Shown: positions 40,984 to 51,266, counted from the first letter of the stretch. The stretch: 64,000 nucleotides of DNA from Paenibacillus planticolens (GCF_013141725.1 NZ_WHNZ01000040.1:62001-126000); one strand, 5' to 3'. The notes: a model not told the origin generated them from the letters alone. Translations and numbers: made by a program.

Positions 40984-43629
40984 TTATTCCCCATCCAACG
41001 TCTCCGCCGAAGCCGCAATCTGCTTGTACCCCTTCACTGTCGAGGTCTGGATCAGCCGCTGCAGCAATCCGAACAGCTGGATCGGATCGAACGGTTTGGT
41101 AATATAGCCGCTCATGCCGGCCTCAAGCACTTCCTCCTTCACGCCTTTCATGGCATCCGCCGTCATCGCAATGATTGGGGTATCCTTCGCATGCTCCAAC
41201 TGACGTATTTGCTTCGTTGCCTCGTAGCCGCCCATTACCGGCATTTGCAAATCCATCAAAATCGCATCATAGCGCCGCTGCTTCACTAGCGATATGGCTT
41301 CAAGACCATTTTCTGCCACCTCGACCCGCACGCCCACCTCTTTTAACATCTCCATAGCGACCAATTGATTGATCTCGTTATCCTCCACAAGCAAAACACT
41401 CGCATGCTGCAGCGCTTTAAAACGCTCCGACTTCTCAAGATCAGGGCCCATGACTTGCTTCGCCACAAAATGCTGCTGAAACAAGCTAATCAGCTCATTG
41501 TACAATTGGGATTGGCTGATCGGGTAGTACAATACTTTATCAATGGCTTGGGAGCGAATGCCCTTCTGCAGCTCAGGTTCATGATAAGCGGTAACCATTA
41601 CAATTACTTGCATTGGCGACGAGAACTCGAGCTGGATGCGCTCGGCAAGCGGAATGGCGACCGAGTCCCTCAGCTTCCAATCCACAATCACCAAATCATA
41701 GCGGCCATTGCGGTATATTTGTTCGATGGCGCCATTTTCGGAGTCTGCCGTGCTTACAATGAACTGGAACTGCTCAAGCTGATGCTTAAGCACCAACTGC
41801 ATGTCGGCATCATCGCAAACCAGTAGGACGCGAAGCAATTTCAGCCGTGAGTCTTTATTCATCTCCGCAAGCCGCGCCCCTGTACTGTATCCGAAATCCG
41901 CCGTGAAGGAGAAAGAACTGCCGAGACCGGCTTTGCTCTCTACACCTATGGCTCCCCCCATCAGCTCGACGAGATTTTTACTGATAACCAGACCCAGCCC
42001 CGTACCGCCATACTTCCGGGTTGTCGACATATCCGCTTGTGTGAAATGGTGAAACAACTGCTCCTGCTGTTCTTCCGTTATCCCGATGCCAGTGTCGCGC
42101 ACCGTAAATCCAAGGGTGACGCAGCGGTCGCTTTTGGATACGAGGCATATTTCAAAAGAGATTTCCCCCTCATCCGTAAACTTCACCGCATTATTCGACA
42201 GATTGACCAAAATTTGATTCAAACGGAACGGGTCGCCGACCAGCATTTGCGGAACTTCATGATGAATGGAGAAATGCAGTTTCAGCCCTTTATCATAGGC
42301 TTTCATCCCAATTAAATTGGATATCTGATTCAGCACATCATATAAATCAAAGTCGACCTGCTCGATGACCAGCTTTTTTGCTTCTATTTTCGAAAAATCA
42401 AGGACGTCATTAATGAGCGCGATCAAATTTTTGGCGGAAATAATCGTTTTATCCACATAGATCTGCTGCTGTTCCGAAAGCTCCGTTTGCTGGAGCAAGT
42501 AACTTAAACCGATGACCGCATTCATCGGCGTGCGAATTTCGTGACTCATGTTAGCCAGAAACTCGCCTTTGGCGCGGTTCGCGGACTCTGCCATTTCCTT
42601 TGCCTCCGCCAGCTCCGATGTACGCGCCTCCACCAGTTCCTCCAGATGGCCTTTGTATTGATGAAGCACCTTCTCCTGCTGTCTAAGCTCGGTTATATCA
42701 TGACCGGTTCCGGTTACCTCCACAATCTCCTTGTGCTGATTGAAAATGGGCGATATCGTGTAGTGCATGCATTTGTTGTCGCCGCCCGGCGTAATGCTTT
42801 CCGCTTCGAACGACTTCGATTCCTTGGTACGCAGCACTTCGCTAAGCGCCTTTTTCCACTGCTCGCGAGTCTTCTCCGAGGTGATCAGCTCCAGCATATT
42901 TTGACCGAGTAAGTCGCGCTCCCTCATCTTTAAGAAATGCGACATTTTATTATTAGCTTGTGTAATCTGCCCGTCCAGGTCGCAGCAATACACGAGATCC
43001 GGAGAATTTTGCACCAGTGTCCGATAACGGTCTTCACTCTCGCGCAGCTTTTTCTCCGTCTCATAGCTTCTAATTTCATAAGCGATTAGGGAGTAATAAA
43101 GCGGAATGGCTACGGTATGAAAAATGACATAAGTGACTGAAAATTCAGTCATAAAATAGTTCATCGTTTCCTGCGGCGCAAGCAGCGACCAACCAACGGT
43201 CTCAAGACCGATGACCAGCCCAAGCAACCAGCCGTATTTTTCCATGAATTTTCTGTTCTTCTTATTCTGTACATGAACGACCATGGAGATAAGCATTGTG
43301 GTCAGGAGAGAACCCAGCGGGAAAAGCAGCGCTCCTCCCAGGCCGATCCGATAAGCGCCGATCATAAGCGTTGTGATGATGGCCGATAAAGGCCCCCCGA
43401 AAATTGCCGAGAAAATAACGCTCACAAATCTGACATCCATATGCAGCCCATGGGCGACATTCAGAGGCATTTGCATAATGACCAAACCGAAGATCCCAAA
43501 AGCGATTCCGAAAATGATCGACCGCCATCTTTTGGAACATTTTACATAGTAGGGATACAGCCATCTTAACAGAAAAACAAAGGTCACGATTAATGCACTG
43601 CACTGTGCAAAATAAATCAGAAATTTCAT
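40984..43629 (-). CDS. Hybrid sensor histidine kinase (5TMR-LYT, PAS, HisKA, HATPase, two receivers)
   Basis: 881 aa. LytS-like 5-TM sensor (about 1-185, 'FSAIFGGPLSAIITTLMIGA'), PAS (about 200-310, 'PDLVYCCDLDGQITQAN'), HisKA with phospho-His in 'NMSHEIRTPMNAVIGLSYLL', HATPase ('NLSNNAVKFTDEGEI', 'DTGIGITEEQ', 'GGTGLGLVISKNLVELMGG'), then two receivers. REC1 (about 620-740) keeps Asp in 'LVIVDWKL' but has Tyr where the invariant Lys is expected ('VLYYPIS'); REC2 (about 760-875) is complete ('VEDNEIN', 'LMDLQMP', 'TADA', 'TKPF'). GGGGG precedes the start. No Hpt or regulator adjoins it. Confidence 0.94.
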   Translation of the reverse strand: MKFLIYFAQCSALIVTFVFLLRWLYPYYVKCSKRWRSIIFGIAFGIFGLVIMQMPLNVAHGLHMDVRFVSVIFSAIFGGPLSAIITTLMIGAYRIGLGGALLFPLGSLLTTMLISMVVHVQNKKNRKFMEKYGWLLGLVIGLETVGWSLLAPQETMNYFMTEFSVTYVIFHTVAIPLYYSLIAYEIRSYETEKKLRESEDRYRTLVQNSPDLVYCCDLDGQITQANNKMSHFLKMRERDLLGQNMLELITSEKTREQWKKALSEVLRTKESKSFEAESITPGGDNKCMHYTISPIFNQHKEIVEVTGTGHDITELRQQEKVLHQYKGHLEELVEARTSELAEAKEMAESANRAKGEFLANMSHEIRTPMNAVIGLSYLLQQTELSEQQQIYVDKTIISAKNLIALINDVLDFSKIEAKKLVIEQVDFDLYDVLNQISNLIGMKAYDKGLKLHFSIHHEVPQMLVGDPFRLNQILVNLSNNAVKFTDEGEISFEICLVSKSDRCVTLGFTVRDTGIGITEEQQEQLFHHFTQADMSTTRKYGGTGLGLVISKNLVELMGGAIGVESKAGLGSSFSFTADFGYSTGARLAEMNKDSRLKLLRVLLVCDDADMQLVLKHQLEQFQFIVSTADSENGAIEQIYRNGRYDLVIVDWKLRDSVAIPLAERIQLEFSSPMQVIVMVTAYHEPELQKGIRSQAIDKVLYYPISQSQLYNELISLFQQHFVAKQVMGPDLEKSERFKALQHASVLLVEDNEINQLVAMEMLKEVGVRVEVAENGLEAISLVKQRRYDAILMDLQMPVMGGYEATKQIRQLEHAKDTPIIAMTADAMKGVKEEVLEAGMSGYITKPFDPIQLFGLLQRLIQTSTVKGYKQIAASAETLDGE

Positions 43630-43758
43630 GTGCCACCCCCAATTGACCTAGTCCTTACGCGAAAAACGCAACTTCTTGTCTAATTTATATTACATCATTC
43701 GATAAGGATCTTCTACTGATATATCGTGAGCGTCCGCCCTCTCGGCACAACAGAAAAA

Positions 43759-43783
43759 GCCCCTAGCCTCATGCCGCTAGGGG
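43759..43783 (-). terminator. Terminator after ccdC
   Basis: GCCCCTAGC and GCTAGGGG pair; on the minus strand the stem is followed by CTTTTTC. Confidence 0.75.
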
Positions 43784-43798
43784 ACTCCTCCGCACTAT

Positions 43799-44290
43799 TT
43801 AGTTGAAACTGGCTTTGCGGTACTTCAAGAAACTTCCGATACGCCAGACACAAATGTATATATACGCCATCAACATTGTAAGAACCGTAAATTCTGTATA
43901 ATCCAGTCCTTTAAAATACTGCGAAAGCGCGATGCGAATGACCAGCACGGCGATGATGACATACTTGAAGTTTTTGTTCGGCTTCGGGTAAACAAACCCG
44001 TCTTCCCGCTTCTCATAGCCGGTATGATACAGCATAATGCTGCCAAGCCCAATTCCCAACAGGATGGCGCACAGCATCTCCCAGATCACAGGTAAATGAA
44101 AAGGATGATCGGGAATTTTGGATAACGAATAGATGGAAAAACCAAAAATGACAGGCAGCAAAATGACGGGAATTAAGATTCCCATGCCTTTGTTCTTGAT
44201 CGGACGTTTTTTACCACGGGTTCTAAACCATAACACCAGTATGATGATCAGAGCACCCACGCCATACCCGATCAACGTTTGAGCATTCAT
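43799..44290 (-). CDS. CcdC family membrane protein
   Basis: 163 aa with five hydrophobic helices and the motif 'FVYPKPNKNFKYVIIAVLVI', typical of CcdC/DUF1453 proteins once linked to cytochrome c biogenesis in Bacillus; function not established. GGAGG upstream of the ATG. Monocistronic. Confidence 0.8.
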   Translation of the reverse strand: MNAQTLIGYGVGALIIILVLWFRTRGKKRPIKNKGMGILIPVILLPVIFGFSIYSLSKIPDHPFHLPVIWEMLCAILLGIGLGSIMLYHTGYEKREDGFVYPKPNKNFKYVIIAVLVIRIALSQYFKGLDYTEFTVLTMLMAYIYICVWRIGSFLKYRKASFN

Positions 44291-44518
44291 GATAAATGTT
44301 CCTCCTATTGCTGTTTTTATATAAGTATATACGATTCGCGACGTATTTCATTCAGACGCCGGACACATTCTTTCTCCGTCTCTGGACCGATGCGGGGGCC
44401 AGGCAATGCTGCCTGACGGTTCAATATTCCGATTATCCTTATGTTCTTCCTTCGTTTTGTTTCTCTATGAACAATGGTAGTATGATAAATAAAGACTGAC
44501 AACTAGAGGTAAATACAG

Positions 44519-45784
44519 ATGAGAATGAAAGATTGGGATATCAATTTAAAAATCCGGCTCGCTGGAGAGACCGCTTTTAACGTTATTTTTTGGACGTTTT
44601 TTCCGTTTCTATCGATCTATTTTGCGAATTCGTTCGGCAAAGGCTGGACCGGCATTCTGCTCATCTTGTCGCAAACGCTGTCCGTTTTCGCCAATTTGAT
44701 GGGAGGCTACTGCGCAGACCGGTTCGGACGCAAACGGATGATGATCATCGCAGCCTTCGGGCAAAGCATCGGCTACGGCATCTTCGCCTTTGCCGCTTCG
44801 CCCCTGATTGCGATGCCTATTCTTGGCTTCGTCGGATTCAGTTTGGCCAGCATGTCCGGCTCCCTATACTGGCCTGCCAGTCAGGCGATGGTGGCTGACG
44901 TTGTAAAAGAGGAACACCGTTCCGGTGTGTTTGCCATCTTCTATACGGCCACGAACGTGTCCGTCGTTATCGGTCCGCTGCTCGGATCTATCACGTACAA
45001 GGATAATCCGTATATCGTGCTTGCCGCAGCTTCGGTGTTCTGCCTCATCCTCTCTATGACGATGAGCCGCACCTTGCACGAAACGCTGCCGGAACAGCTC
45101 GCCGAGCGTCACCGATTGGCGGCCGGCGAGCCTTGGTACCGCTTCTTGGCCGCACAGCTGCGCGATTATAAGATCATTGCAGCAGACCGGGTGTTCCTGC
45201 TGTTCATTCTTGCAGGTGTCCTGCTGTCTCAAACCTTCATGCAGTTAGATCTGCTGTTCCCTGTTTTTATGGAGGAAACTGTGAAGTTAACGACAATCTT
45301 CTCCTACGGAGACTGGAATCTGCAGTTGACGGGCAAGCAGTTGTTCGGACTGATCGTATCCGAGAACGGCCTGTTCGTCGCTCTCTTTACCGTCGTCGTT
45401 ACCAAATGGATGCTCGCTTACCGGGATCGCTATGTATTCATCGGCGGCTCGGTATTCTATGCACTGGGCATCATCATGTTCGGCCACATGTCCACGTTCT
45501 GGGGCTTCACCTTCGCCATTGCCGTCTTCACGTTGGCTGAGCTCATGTCGGCGGGCCCTCAGCAAGCCTTCGTCTCCCGATTGGCTCCTGAACATATGCG
45601 CGGCCAATATTTTGCCGCAGGCAGCTTGCGGTACACCCTCGGGCGCACCTTGGCTCCGCTGTCGATCCCGATCTCTTCTTGGATCGGCTTCTCGTGGACA
45701 TTCATTCTGCTTGGGGGAATAGCTCTCCTGTCTGCCGTCTTGTACAACATGATGTTCAATCGCTATGACCGGCAGGCGGCCTAA
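44519..45784 (+). CDS. MFS transporter, 12-TM multidrug exporter type
   Basis: 421 aa with about 12 helices. The loop 2-3 motif A is clear ('GGYCADRFGRKRMM'), and motif C-like 'NVSVVIGPLLGS' in helix 5 indicates an exporter of the DHA1 type (YttB/MdtH-like). Substrate unknown. GAGGTAA lies before the ATG. Convergent with the second MFS gene. Confidence 0.88.
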   Translation: MRMKDWDINLKIRLAGETAFNVIFWTFFPFLSIYFANSFGKGWTGILLILSQTLSVFANLMGGYCADRFGRKRMMIIAAFGQSIGYGIFAFAASPLIAMPILGFVGFSLASMSGSLYWPASQAMVADVVKEEHRSGVFAIFYTATNVSVVIGPLLGSITYKDNPYIVLAAASVFCLILSMTMSRTLHETLPEQLAERHRLAAGEPWYRFLAAQLRDYKIIAADRVFLLFILAGVLLSQTFMQLDLLFPVFMEETVKLTTIFSYGDWNLQLTGKQLFGLIVSENGLFVALFTVVVTKWMLAYRDRYVFIGGSVFYALGIIMFGHMSTFWGFTFAIAVFTLAELMSAGPQQAFVSRLAPEHMRGQYFAAGSLRYTLGRTLAPLSIPISSWIGFSWTFILLGGIALLSAVLYNMMFNRYDRQAA

Positions 45785-45805
45785 CCAACGAGGCAATCAT
45801 AGAAG

Positions 45806-45843
45806 ATACAAAAGAAGCACCGAGAGAGTGCTTCTTTTTGTAT
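45806..45843. terminator. Bidirectional terminator between two MFS genes
   Basis: ATACAAAAGAAGCAC pairs with GTGCTTCTTTTTGTAT around CGAGAGA, with T runs on both strands. Confidence 0.85.
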
Positions 45844-45848
45844 TTTCC

Positions 45849-47303
45849 TCACGCCAAGCCTTTCTCTCCCTCTTGCGGCGCTTGAACGCGCTTGATGAAG
45901 AATCCGATGATAAGGGCGATGCAGCCGATCCAAAAGGCAATAACAAACGCATTATGCAGTCCGGCTACAAGCCCCTCTGCAGGGTCCCCCTTAGGGTTCG
46001 CTGCATAATAATTTTTCGTACCGGATGACATGATGCTAATAAACAAGGCCGTACCGATTGCACCGGCAACCTGTTGAAGTGTGTTCAAGATGGCCGTTCC
46101 ATGCGGATACAGATGGCGGGGAAGTTGATTGAGACCCGTCGTTTGGGCAGGCATCATGACTAGTGAAATACCTATAAGCAGAATAATGTGCAGCGTTACA
46201 ACATGGCCCGTCGAGGTTTGAACAGAAATGCCCGTAAACAACCAAAGCGCAATCAGCACCAAGATCAAACCCGGAATAACCAACACGCGGGGACCGAATT
46301 TATCGAACAATTTGCCTGAAATCGGAGCCATAACCCCATTGATAATACCGCCAGGCATTAAGGTTAAGCCTGCTTTGAAAGCCGTCATCATAAGCGCCGT
46401 CTGCAAGAACAGCGGCAGCAAAATCATCGTGGAGAACAGTGTCATCATAAGCACCAGCATCATGACCGTCACAAGCGCGAACATCGGGTATTTGAATGCC
46501 CGGAGATTAAGAATCGGCTCCGCAGCGACCAACTGCCGAATGATGAATAAAAGAACAGCAATACCGCCGACAACGATGGTCCATACGACTTCAGGCGCGG
46601 TCCAGGAGCCTTCCCCCGCTTTGCTGAAACCATACACGATGCCGCCAAAGCCGATGCTGGACAGCATAATGGACAACAAGTCAACCCTGGGCTTGGTCAA
46701 ATCGGAGACATTGCGAAGGTATACGGCCGCGAAAATAACGGAGAATGCTGCAAGCGGGATAACCAGGAAAAACAACCAACGCCAATCCAGTTGATCAATG
46801 ATGAGGCCTGCCAACGTGGGGCCAATCGCCGGTCCGAACATAATGACGAGACCGATCATTCCCATCGCGCCCCCCCTTTTCTCCGGTGGGTAAATGACAA
46901 GTATCGTATTCATCATGACAGGCAGCATAAGACCAGTTCCTAATGCCTGAATAACTCTGCCGACGAGTAAGACGCTAAATATAGGAGCCGCACCGCAGAT
47001 GACGGTCCCTATGAGGAACAAAATCATAGCCGTCAGAAACATTTGCCTCGTCGTAAACCATTGTTGAAGAAGCGCCGTAACAGGGACGAGAATACCAATC
47101 ACGAGCATATACGAAGTGGACAGCCATTGGATGGTTGCCGGCGTAATCGCGAACTCTTTCATCAAATCGGGAAAGGCGATATTGAGCAGCGTTTCATTCA
47201 AAATAGCAACGAAAGCGCCGATGACCAGCGCAGCAACAATCGGTCCTCGCTTGAGCTTGCTTACATCTATTGAAGCGTTCGCGGCTTCGCTTGAGACGTT
47301 CAA
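45849..47303 (-). CDS. DHA2 family MFS drug exporter (EmrB/QacA type)
   Basis: 484 aa with about 14 helices: 'IQWLSTSYMLVIGILVP', motif C 'MFGPAIGPTLAGLIIDQLD', and a third conserved block 'GLNQLPRHLYPHGTAILNTL'. Drug:proton antiport by family. Start is TTG with GGAGG upstream (MNVSSEAANAS). A basic C-terminal tail follows the last helix. No TetR/MarR repressor adjoins it. Confidence 0.92.
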   Translation of the reverse strand: MNVSSEAANASIDVSKLKRGPIVAALVIGAFVAILNETLLNIAFPDLMKEFAITPATIQWLSTSYMLVIGILVPVTALLQQWFTTRQMFLTAMILFLIGTVICGAAPIFSVLLVGRVIQALGTGLMLPVMMNTILVIYPPEKRGGAMGMIGLVIMFGPAIGPTLAGLIIDQLDWRWLFFLVIPLAAFSVIFAAVYLRNVSDLTKPRVDLLSIMLSSIGFGGIVYGFSKAGEGSWTAPEVVWTIVVGGIAVLLFIIRQLVAAEPILNLRAFKYPMFALVTVMMLVLMMTLFSTMILLPLFLQTALMMTAFKAGLTLMPGGIINGVMAPISGKLFDKFGPRVLVIPGLILVLIALWLFTGISVQTSTGHVVTLHIILLIGISLVMMPAQTTGLNQLPRHLYPHGTAILNTLQQVAGAIGTALFISIMSSGTKNYYAANPKGDPAEGLVAGLHNAFVIAFWIGCIALIIGFFIKRVQAPQEGEKGLA

Positions 47304-47450
47304 CTTGATTCCTCCTCTAATTGTATGGAATGTTTATGTTTAACATTTATCCATTTTACCATTCTTTTCAAGAAATGAACATATGTTCGTATTTATTTTT
47401 GCGAAAAGACTGGGCTTGTCTCGCTGGAAAAACAAGACTAGATTAGGAAT

Positions 47451-47704
47451 CTAACCGGAAAATCTCCCTCTAATTGCTCGAAAGATGACCCCGCAGGGAA
47501 AATAGAAGGAAATCCTCCTGTTAATTTGACCGGATTTAGTAGGTTCTCGCAAAATCGGTGGAATTAGAGGGAGCTTTTCCAGCTAAATTGCTCTAACAAA
47601 CATCCGCAGTCAATTTACAGGTAAATTTTGCCTTTAATTTGACCGAAGAAGCATAACTGCACAAAAGGCTGTCCCACAAGCCAAAGAATTGACTAGGGAA
47701 AGCC
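47451..47704. repeat. Four-arm intergenic element, family B copy 2, with terminal hairpin
   Basis: Forward arms 47451-47475 (CTAACCGGAAAATCTCCCTC) and 47504-47527; reverse arms 47561-47589 (GAATTAGAGGGAGCTTTTCC) and 47612-47640; hairpin 47667-47704 (GGCTGTCCC...AGCC). The hairpin lies 62 bases beyond the DUF3231 stop and reads as its terminator (followed by TTTTGTG on the minus strand). It lies upstream of the DHA2 gene, so this gap is codirectional. Nothing coding in 47304-47765. Confidence 0.78.
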
Positions 47705-47765
47705 TCTCATTGCTTCTTTCTTTGAAAGAGCCGCGACAAGCCCTTCCGTATTTAATCTCTTCATC

Positions 47766-48299
47766 CTAGCCTTCCGGCTTAAAATACGGGGGTGCTTTTA
47801 ACCACCCTCTTTTCATCAACAGATCCTTCAACGTTATCGCAAAAGTTAGCTTCTTCATCTGGAATTTGGCAAACATGAGGGCAACGTCGGGCCGCACGGC
47901 TTCCGTCATCCCCCGGCAACCATAATTGATGCCGAGTACAAGATTGAAGCTGAGAAGACTTGCTATTTCCTCATCCGACAGTTTGGAGCCCTCCGGAATA
48001 TGCCGGAAATCCCCAACCGGCTTATCCGGCGACGCCTCTGTCAGCGGAACGCCTTCCGCCTTCAGAAACTCCGTTAACTCCGTGAAAATCGGCCGATGCA
48101 CATTGTTAATGACGTCTTGCAGCTTCTCTTTCAGCTCAGGGTCCTCAGTAATGTTAAAGGATACTTGCTCGCCTCGCATCGTTTGCTCTGTTGCTGTCAA
48201 ATAAAACCACAAATTCATGACTTCTCCGACGTTTAAAGGCGGCTTTTCACCGTCCAGAAACGGCTTAATCGTATCACCGAGTATTTCTATGATATTCAT
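47766..48299 (-). CDS. DUF3231 family protein
   Basis: 177 aa from ATG 48299, preceded by AAGGAG; the frame is open to 48362. Predicted four-helix, ferritin-like bundle with 'EVMNLWFYLTATEQTMRGEQ' and 'LVLGINYGCRGMTEAVRPDV' segments; DUF3231 proteins occur in sporulating Bacillota, often in duplicate. This is a single-domain copy. Function unknown. Confidence 0.82.
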   Translation of the reverse strand: MNIIEILGDTIKPFLDGEKPPLNVGEVMNLWFYLTATEQTMRGEQVSFNITEDPELKEKLQDVINNVHRPIFTELTEFLKAEGVPLTEASPDKPVGDFRHIPEGSKLSDEEIASLLSFNLVLGINYGCRGMTEAVRPDVALMFAKFQMKKLTFAITLKDLLMKRGWLKAPPYFKPEG

Positions 48300-48465
48300 A
48301 TTGGCAGCTCCTTTTTTGCTAGTTAGCTTGCCCGTTTGCATGTATTTCAAGTCAACAACCACTCAACATTCGTCCATTTGCCTTTTAGAAATTTTCCGGA
48401 ATCATACTGTTTGGAGGCTTCACCTCATAATTTAAAGTAAAACGCTAAATTAGGATGTGCATTCC

Positions 48466-50232
48466 ATGAAGAATACGCAACCTCGTACCCGAAATGTTGA
48501 AAAACCTAACATTCTCCTGTTTCTCGTGGACGAGGAACGCTATCCCCCTGTGTATGAAAATGCAGAAATCAGAGAGTGGCGCAAACAAAATCTCGTTACC
48601 CAAGAGCTTCTGAAATCCAATGCCGTGGAATTCCACAGACATTACATTGGCAGCGCTGCGTGCTGCCCGAGCCGGGCTACTCTGTTGACCGGTCAGTACC
48701 CGTCGCTTCACGGTGTCAGCCAGACGACCGGCGTGGCCAAGAGCGCCTTTGACTCCGATATGTTTTGGCTGGATCCGAGCACAGTACCTACGATGGGAGA
48801 TTACTTTCGCGCAGCCGGGTACCAAACCTACTATAAAGGTAAATGGCATGTATCCAATGCCGATATTATCGTTCCCGGCACCCACACGAGCATCCCCAGC
48901 TATAATCCGCTGACCGGTGTTCCTGACAAGCAGCAGGAAGCCTTATATGATCATGCCGACCGCTTAGAGGACTTCGGCTTCTCCACTTGGATCGGTCCGG
49001 AACCTCACGGCAAAGATCCTCGAAATTCGGCTTCTTCCGCTGCAATCGGGTTAAGCGGCAGAGACGAAGTCTATGCCGCAGAAGTGGTAGAGTTAATCGA
49101 CTCCCTCGACCGTCAGAGTCAACATGATAAGGATGCCAAGCCCTGGCTGCTCGTAGCTTCATTTGTAAATCCGCACGATATTGTTCTATACGGTGCTTTC
49201 ACGGAGCTGATACCCACGTTTCAGTTCCATGTCGATCCGATGCCGGAGGTGCCTCCTCCTCCAACCATCCATGATCCTCTCACCACGAAACCGCGCTGTC
49301 AGGCGAGCTATCGGGATCTCTATCCGAAAGCCTTACAGCCCATTATCGACGAATCGCATTACCGCAAGCTGTACTACCAGCTGCAAAAGAATGCCGACCA
49401 GCAAATGTCTAAAGTGTTTGAAGCTCTTACCCGCTCCTCTTTCTATGACAATACGATTGTTATTTTTACATCGGATCACGGGGAACTGCTTGGCGCTCAC
49501 GGCCATCTTCGTCAAAAATTTTACTGTGCTTATGAAGAGGCTCTGCATGTTCCTTTCCTCATTCATAATCAACATCTTTTTCCGCAGCCTGCCCATATTG
49601 ATACACTAACAAGCCATTTGGATCTCCTGCCCACCATGCTCGGACTGGCGAATGTTGACATCCAAGAGATTCAAAACGGCTTGCGAAACAAATTCAGTGA
49701 AGTCCATCCCTTTGTGGGACGCAACCTTGCTCCCCGTATTTTAGGGCAGACCCCCTTCCTTATTAAGGATGAACCGGTTTATTTCATGACCGACGACGAT
49801 TTTACCCGCGGCCAACACCAAATCAATCTACTAGGTGAGCCGTTTCATTCCGTGATTCAACCTAACCACATTGAGACTGTCATTACAGCTCTTTATAGGA
49901 ATGGCAGGAAAGAGTTGTGGAAACTCTCCCGCTATTATGATAATCCTCAATTCTGGAGCGATCCGGGGGTAAAAGACGAAGTCATCCAGCCGATTGGAGC
50001 GATCGGAGGAAACGGCGGTGGAACTCATTCCCTTTATGCCTCTTCGGTCAAAACACAGCCGGTCCCGGATGAATATGAGCTTTATAATCTAACCGAGGAC
50101 CCTTTAGAAACCGTTAATCTCGCACATTACTCCTATGCAAATTCGTATACCCATGGCATCCAGCAATGGATGATGCAGGTATTGGCTGAGCAGCGGCAGC
50201 AGAAGCGTTTGTACCCCGGTCAAAAGCCTTAG
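48466..50232 (+). CDS. Sulfatase family hydrolase
   Basis: 588 aa. Begins with the sulfatase strand 'PNILLFLVDEERYP', has the formylglycine site C-C-P-S-R (modified Cys66) in 'GSAACCPSRATLLTGQYPS', then 'GKWHVSN', and the metal block 'FTSDHGELLGAHGHLRQK'. No signal peptide, so cytoplasmic. The modifying enzyme is not in the window. Members also include phosphonate monoester hydrolases and phosphodiesterases. ATG 48466 with AGGA is preferred to in-frame GTG 48457. Confidence 0.9.
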   Translation: MKNTQPRTRNVEKPNILLFLVDEERYPPVYENAEIREWRKQNLVTQELLKSNAVEFHRHYIGSAACCPSRATLLTGQYPSLHGVSQTTGVAKSAFDSDMFWLDPSTVPTMGDYFRAAGYQTYYKGKWHVSNADIIVPGTHTSIPSYNPLTGVPDKQQEALYDHADRLEDFGFSTWIGPEPHGKDPRNSASSAAIGLSGRDEVYAAEVVELIDSLDRQSQHDKDAKPWLLVASFVNPHDIVLYGAFTELIPTFQFHVDPMPEVPPPPTIHDPLTTKPRCQASYRDLYPKALQPIIDESHYRKLYYQLQKNADQQMSKVFEALTRSSFYDNTIVIFTSDHGELLGAHGHLRQKFYCAYEEALHVPFLIHNQHLFPQPAHIDTLTSHLDLLPTMLGLANVDIQEIQNGLRNKFSEVHPFVGRNLAPRILGQTPFLIKDEPVYFMTDDDFTRGQHQINLLGEPFHSVIQPNHIETVITALYRNGRKELWKLSRYYDNPQFWSDPGVKDEVIQPIGAIGGNGGGTHSLYASSVKTQPVPDEYELYNLTEDPLETVNLAHYSYANSYTHGIQQWMMQVLAEQRQQKRLYPGQKP

Positions 50233-50270
50233 ATATCACAAGGTCCCTCCCCTTCATGGAAAATAAAAGA

Positions 50271-50304
50271 GCCCGATTAGCTTGTGACTAAGCTAGTTCG
50301 GGAC
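50271..50304 (-). terminator. Terminator overlapping the end of the HD-GYP gene
   Basis: GTCCCGAACTAGCTT pairs with AAGCTAATCGGGC, then TCTTTTATTTT on the minus strand. The stop codon of the HD-GYP gene (50277-50279) lies in the 3' arm. Confidence 0.75.
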
Positions 50305-51254
50305 ATTTTGATGCTCTCTATATGCAATAAAATATCCGGTCCTTCTTTCTCCAGCATCCTTAAGAAAACATCCGTAATTTCGGGGTCAAATTGCGTCCCC
50401 CGGTTTTTTCGGATCTGATCGACGGCATACTCCAAATCCATCTTATTTCTATAGACTCGAGTCGACGTCATGGCATCAAAAGAATCGGCAATAGACAGGA
50501 TACGGGCTAATCGGGGAATTTGCTTACCCGATAGCCCTTCAGGATATCCAGCACCGTCATACCGCTCATGATGATATAAGATGATATCCAAAATGCCGCT
50601 TTTTTCGAACGAAGGAATATGCTTTACCATGTTATAACCAATGGTAGAATGCTGCTTAATCGAATCATACTCTTCCTTGGTTAGAGGCGTTGGCTTCGAT
50701 AAAATAGCTTCCGGCACCCCTATTTTCCCGATATCATGCAGGAGGCCGCCTAAATAAATCGCATCGCATTGCCGGTTGGGCAGCTTCATTTCTTTGGCTA
50801 TTAATAAAGCGTACCTGGCTACGTTCTCTGAATGAAAAGCAGTATGCGGATCTCTGGAATCCAAAGATTTCGCTAGTGCAAACGTTAAATGCAGTGTGTT
50901 CTCTCTCTCCCTAATATATAACCTTATGGAAGTGGATACGGACAATATGGCTAATGTGTAGGTTAACCAATGAGATACTATCAGTTGTATACTTAGAGGG
51001 TGATCATATAGCGCATAATGATCACTGATCCATATCAAAACGCAGGATACAATAATTTGTACATGCAGGTGTTTCCAGAAGGCAAAGCCTGCAACTACTA
51101 AGGGAATAAGATACATACTCGTCAAATTTTCTTGGGGATGATTCTTGTCAATCCATATAATTACGAACAGAAGAATCAAGAACAGCACAGTAAGGGAAGT
51201 TCTTTTACGTACTAGCCAGGAATTTAGCGTAACTTTGCTCATGGAATCGATCAT
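50277..51254 (-). CDS. Membrane HD-GYP domain c-di-GMP phosphodiesterase
   Basis: 325 aa: four or five N-terminal helices (about 10-115) then a complete HD-GYP domain with 'HSENVARYALLIAKEM', 'GGLLHDIGKIGVPE', 'HHERYDGAGYPEGL' and 'LSIADSFDAMTSTRVYR', all metal and GYP residues present. It should hydrolyse c-di-GMP. It is 12 bases downstream of a chemoreceptor gene on the same strand, so the two are co-expressed, linking taxis to c-di-GMP level. ATG 51254 follows GAGGTG; the frame is open to a TTG at 51266. Confidence 0.92.
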   Translation of the reverse strand: MIDSMSKVTLNSWLVRKRTSLTVLFLILLFVIIWIDKNHPQENLTSMYLIPLVVAGFAFWKHLHVQIIVSCVLIWISDHYALYDHPLSIQLIVSHWLTYTLAILSVSTSIRLYIRERENTLHLTFALAKSLDSRDPHTAFHSENVARYALLIAKEMKLPNRQCDAIYLGGLLHDIGKIGVPEAILSKPTPLTKEEYDSIKQHSTIGYNMVKHIPSFEKSGILDIILYHHERYDGAGYPEGLSGKQIPRLARILSIADSFDAMTSTRVYRNKMDLEYAVDQIRKNRGTQFDPEITDVFLRMLEKEGPDILLHIESIKMSRTSLVTS

Positions 51255-51266
51255 GCTGCACCTCAA

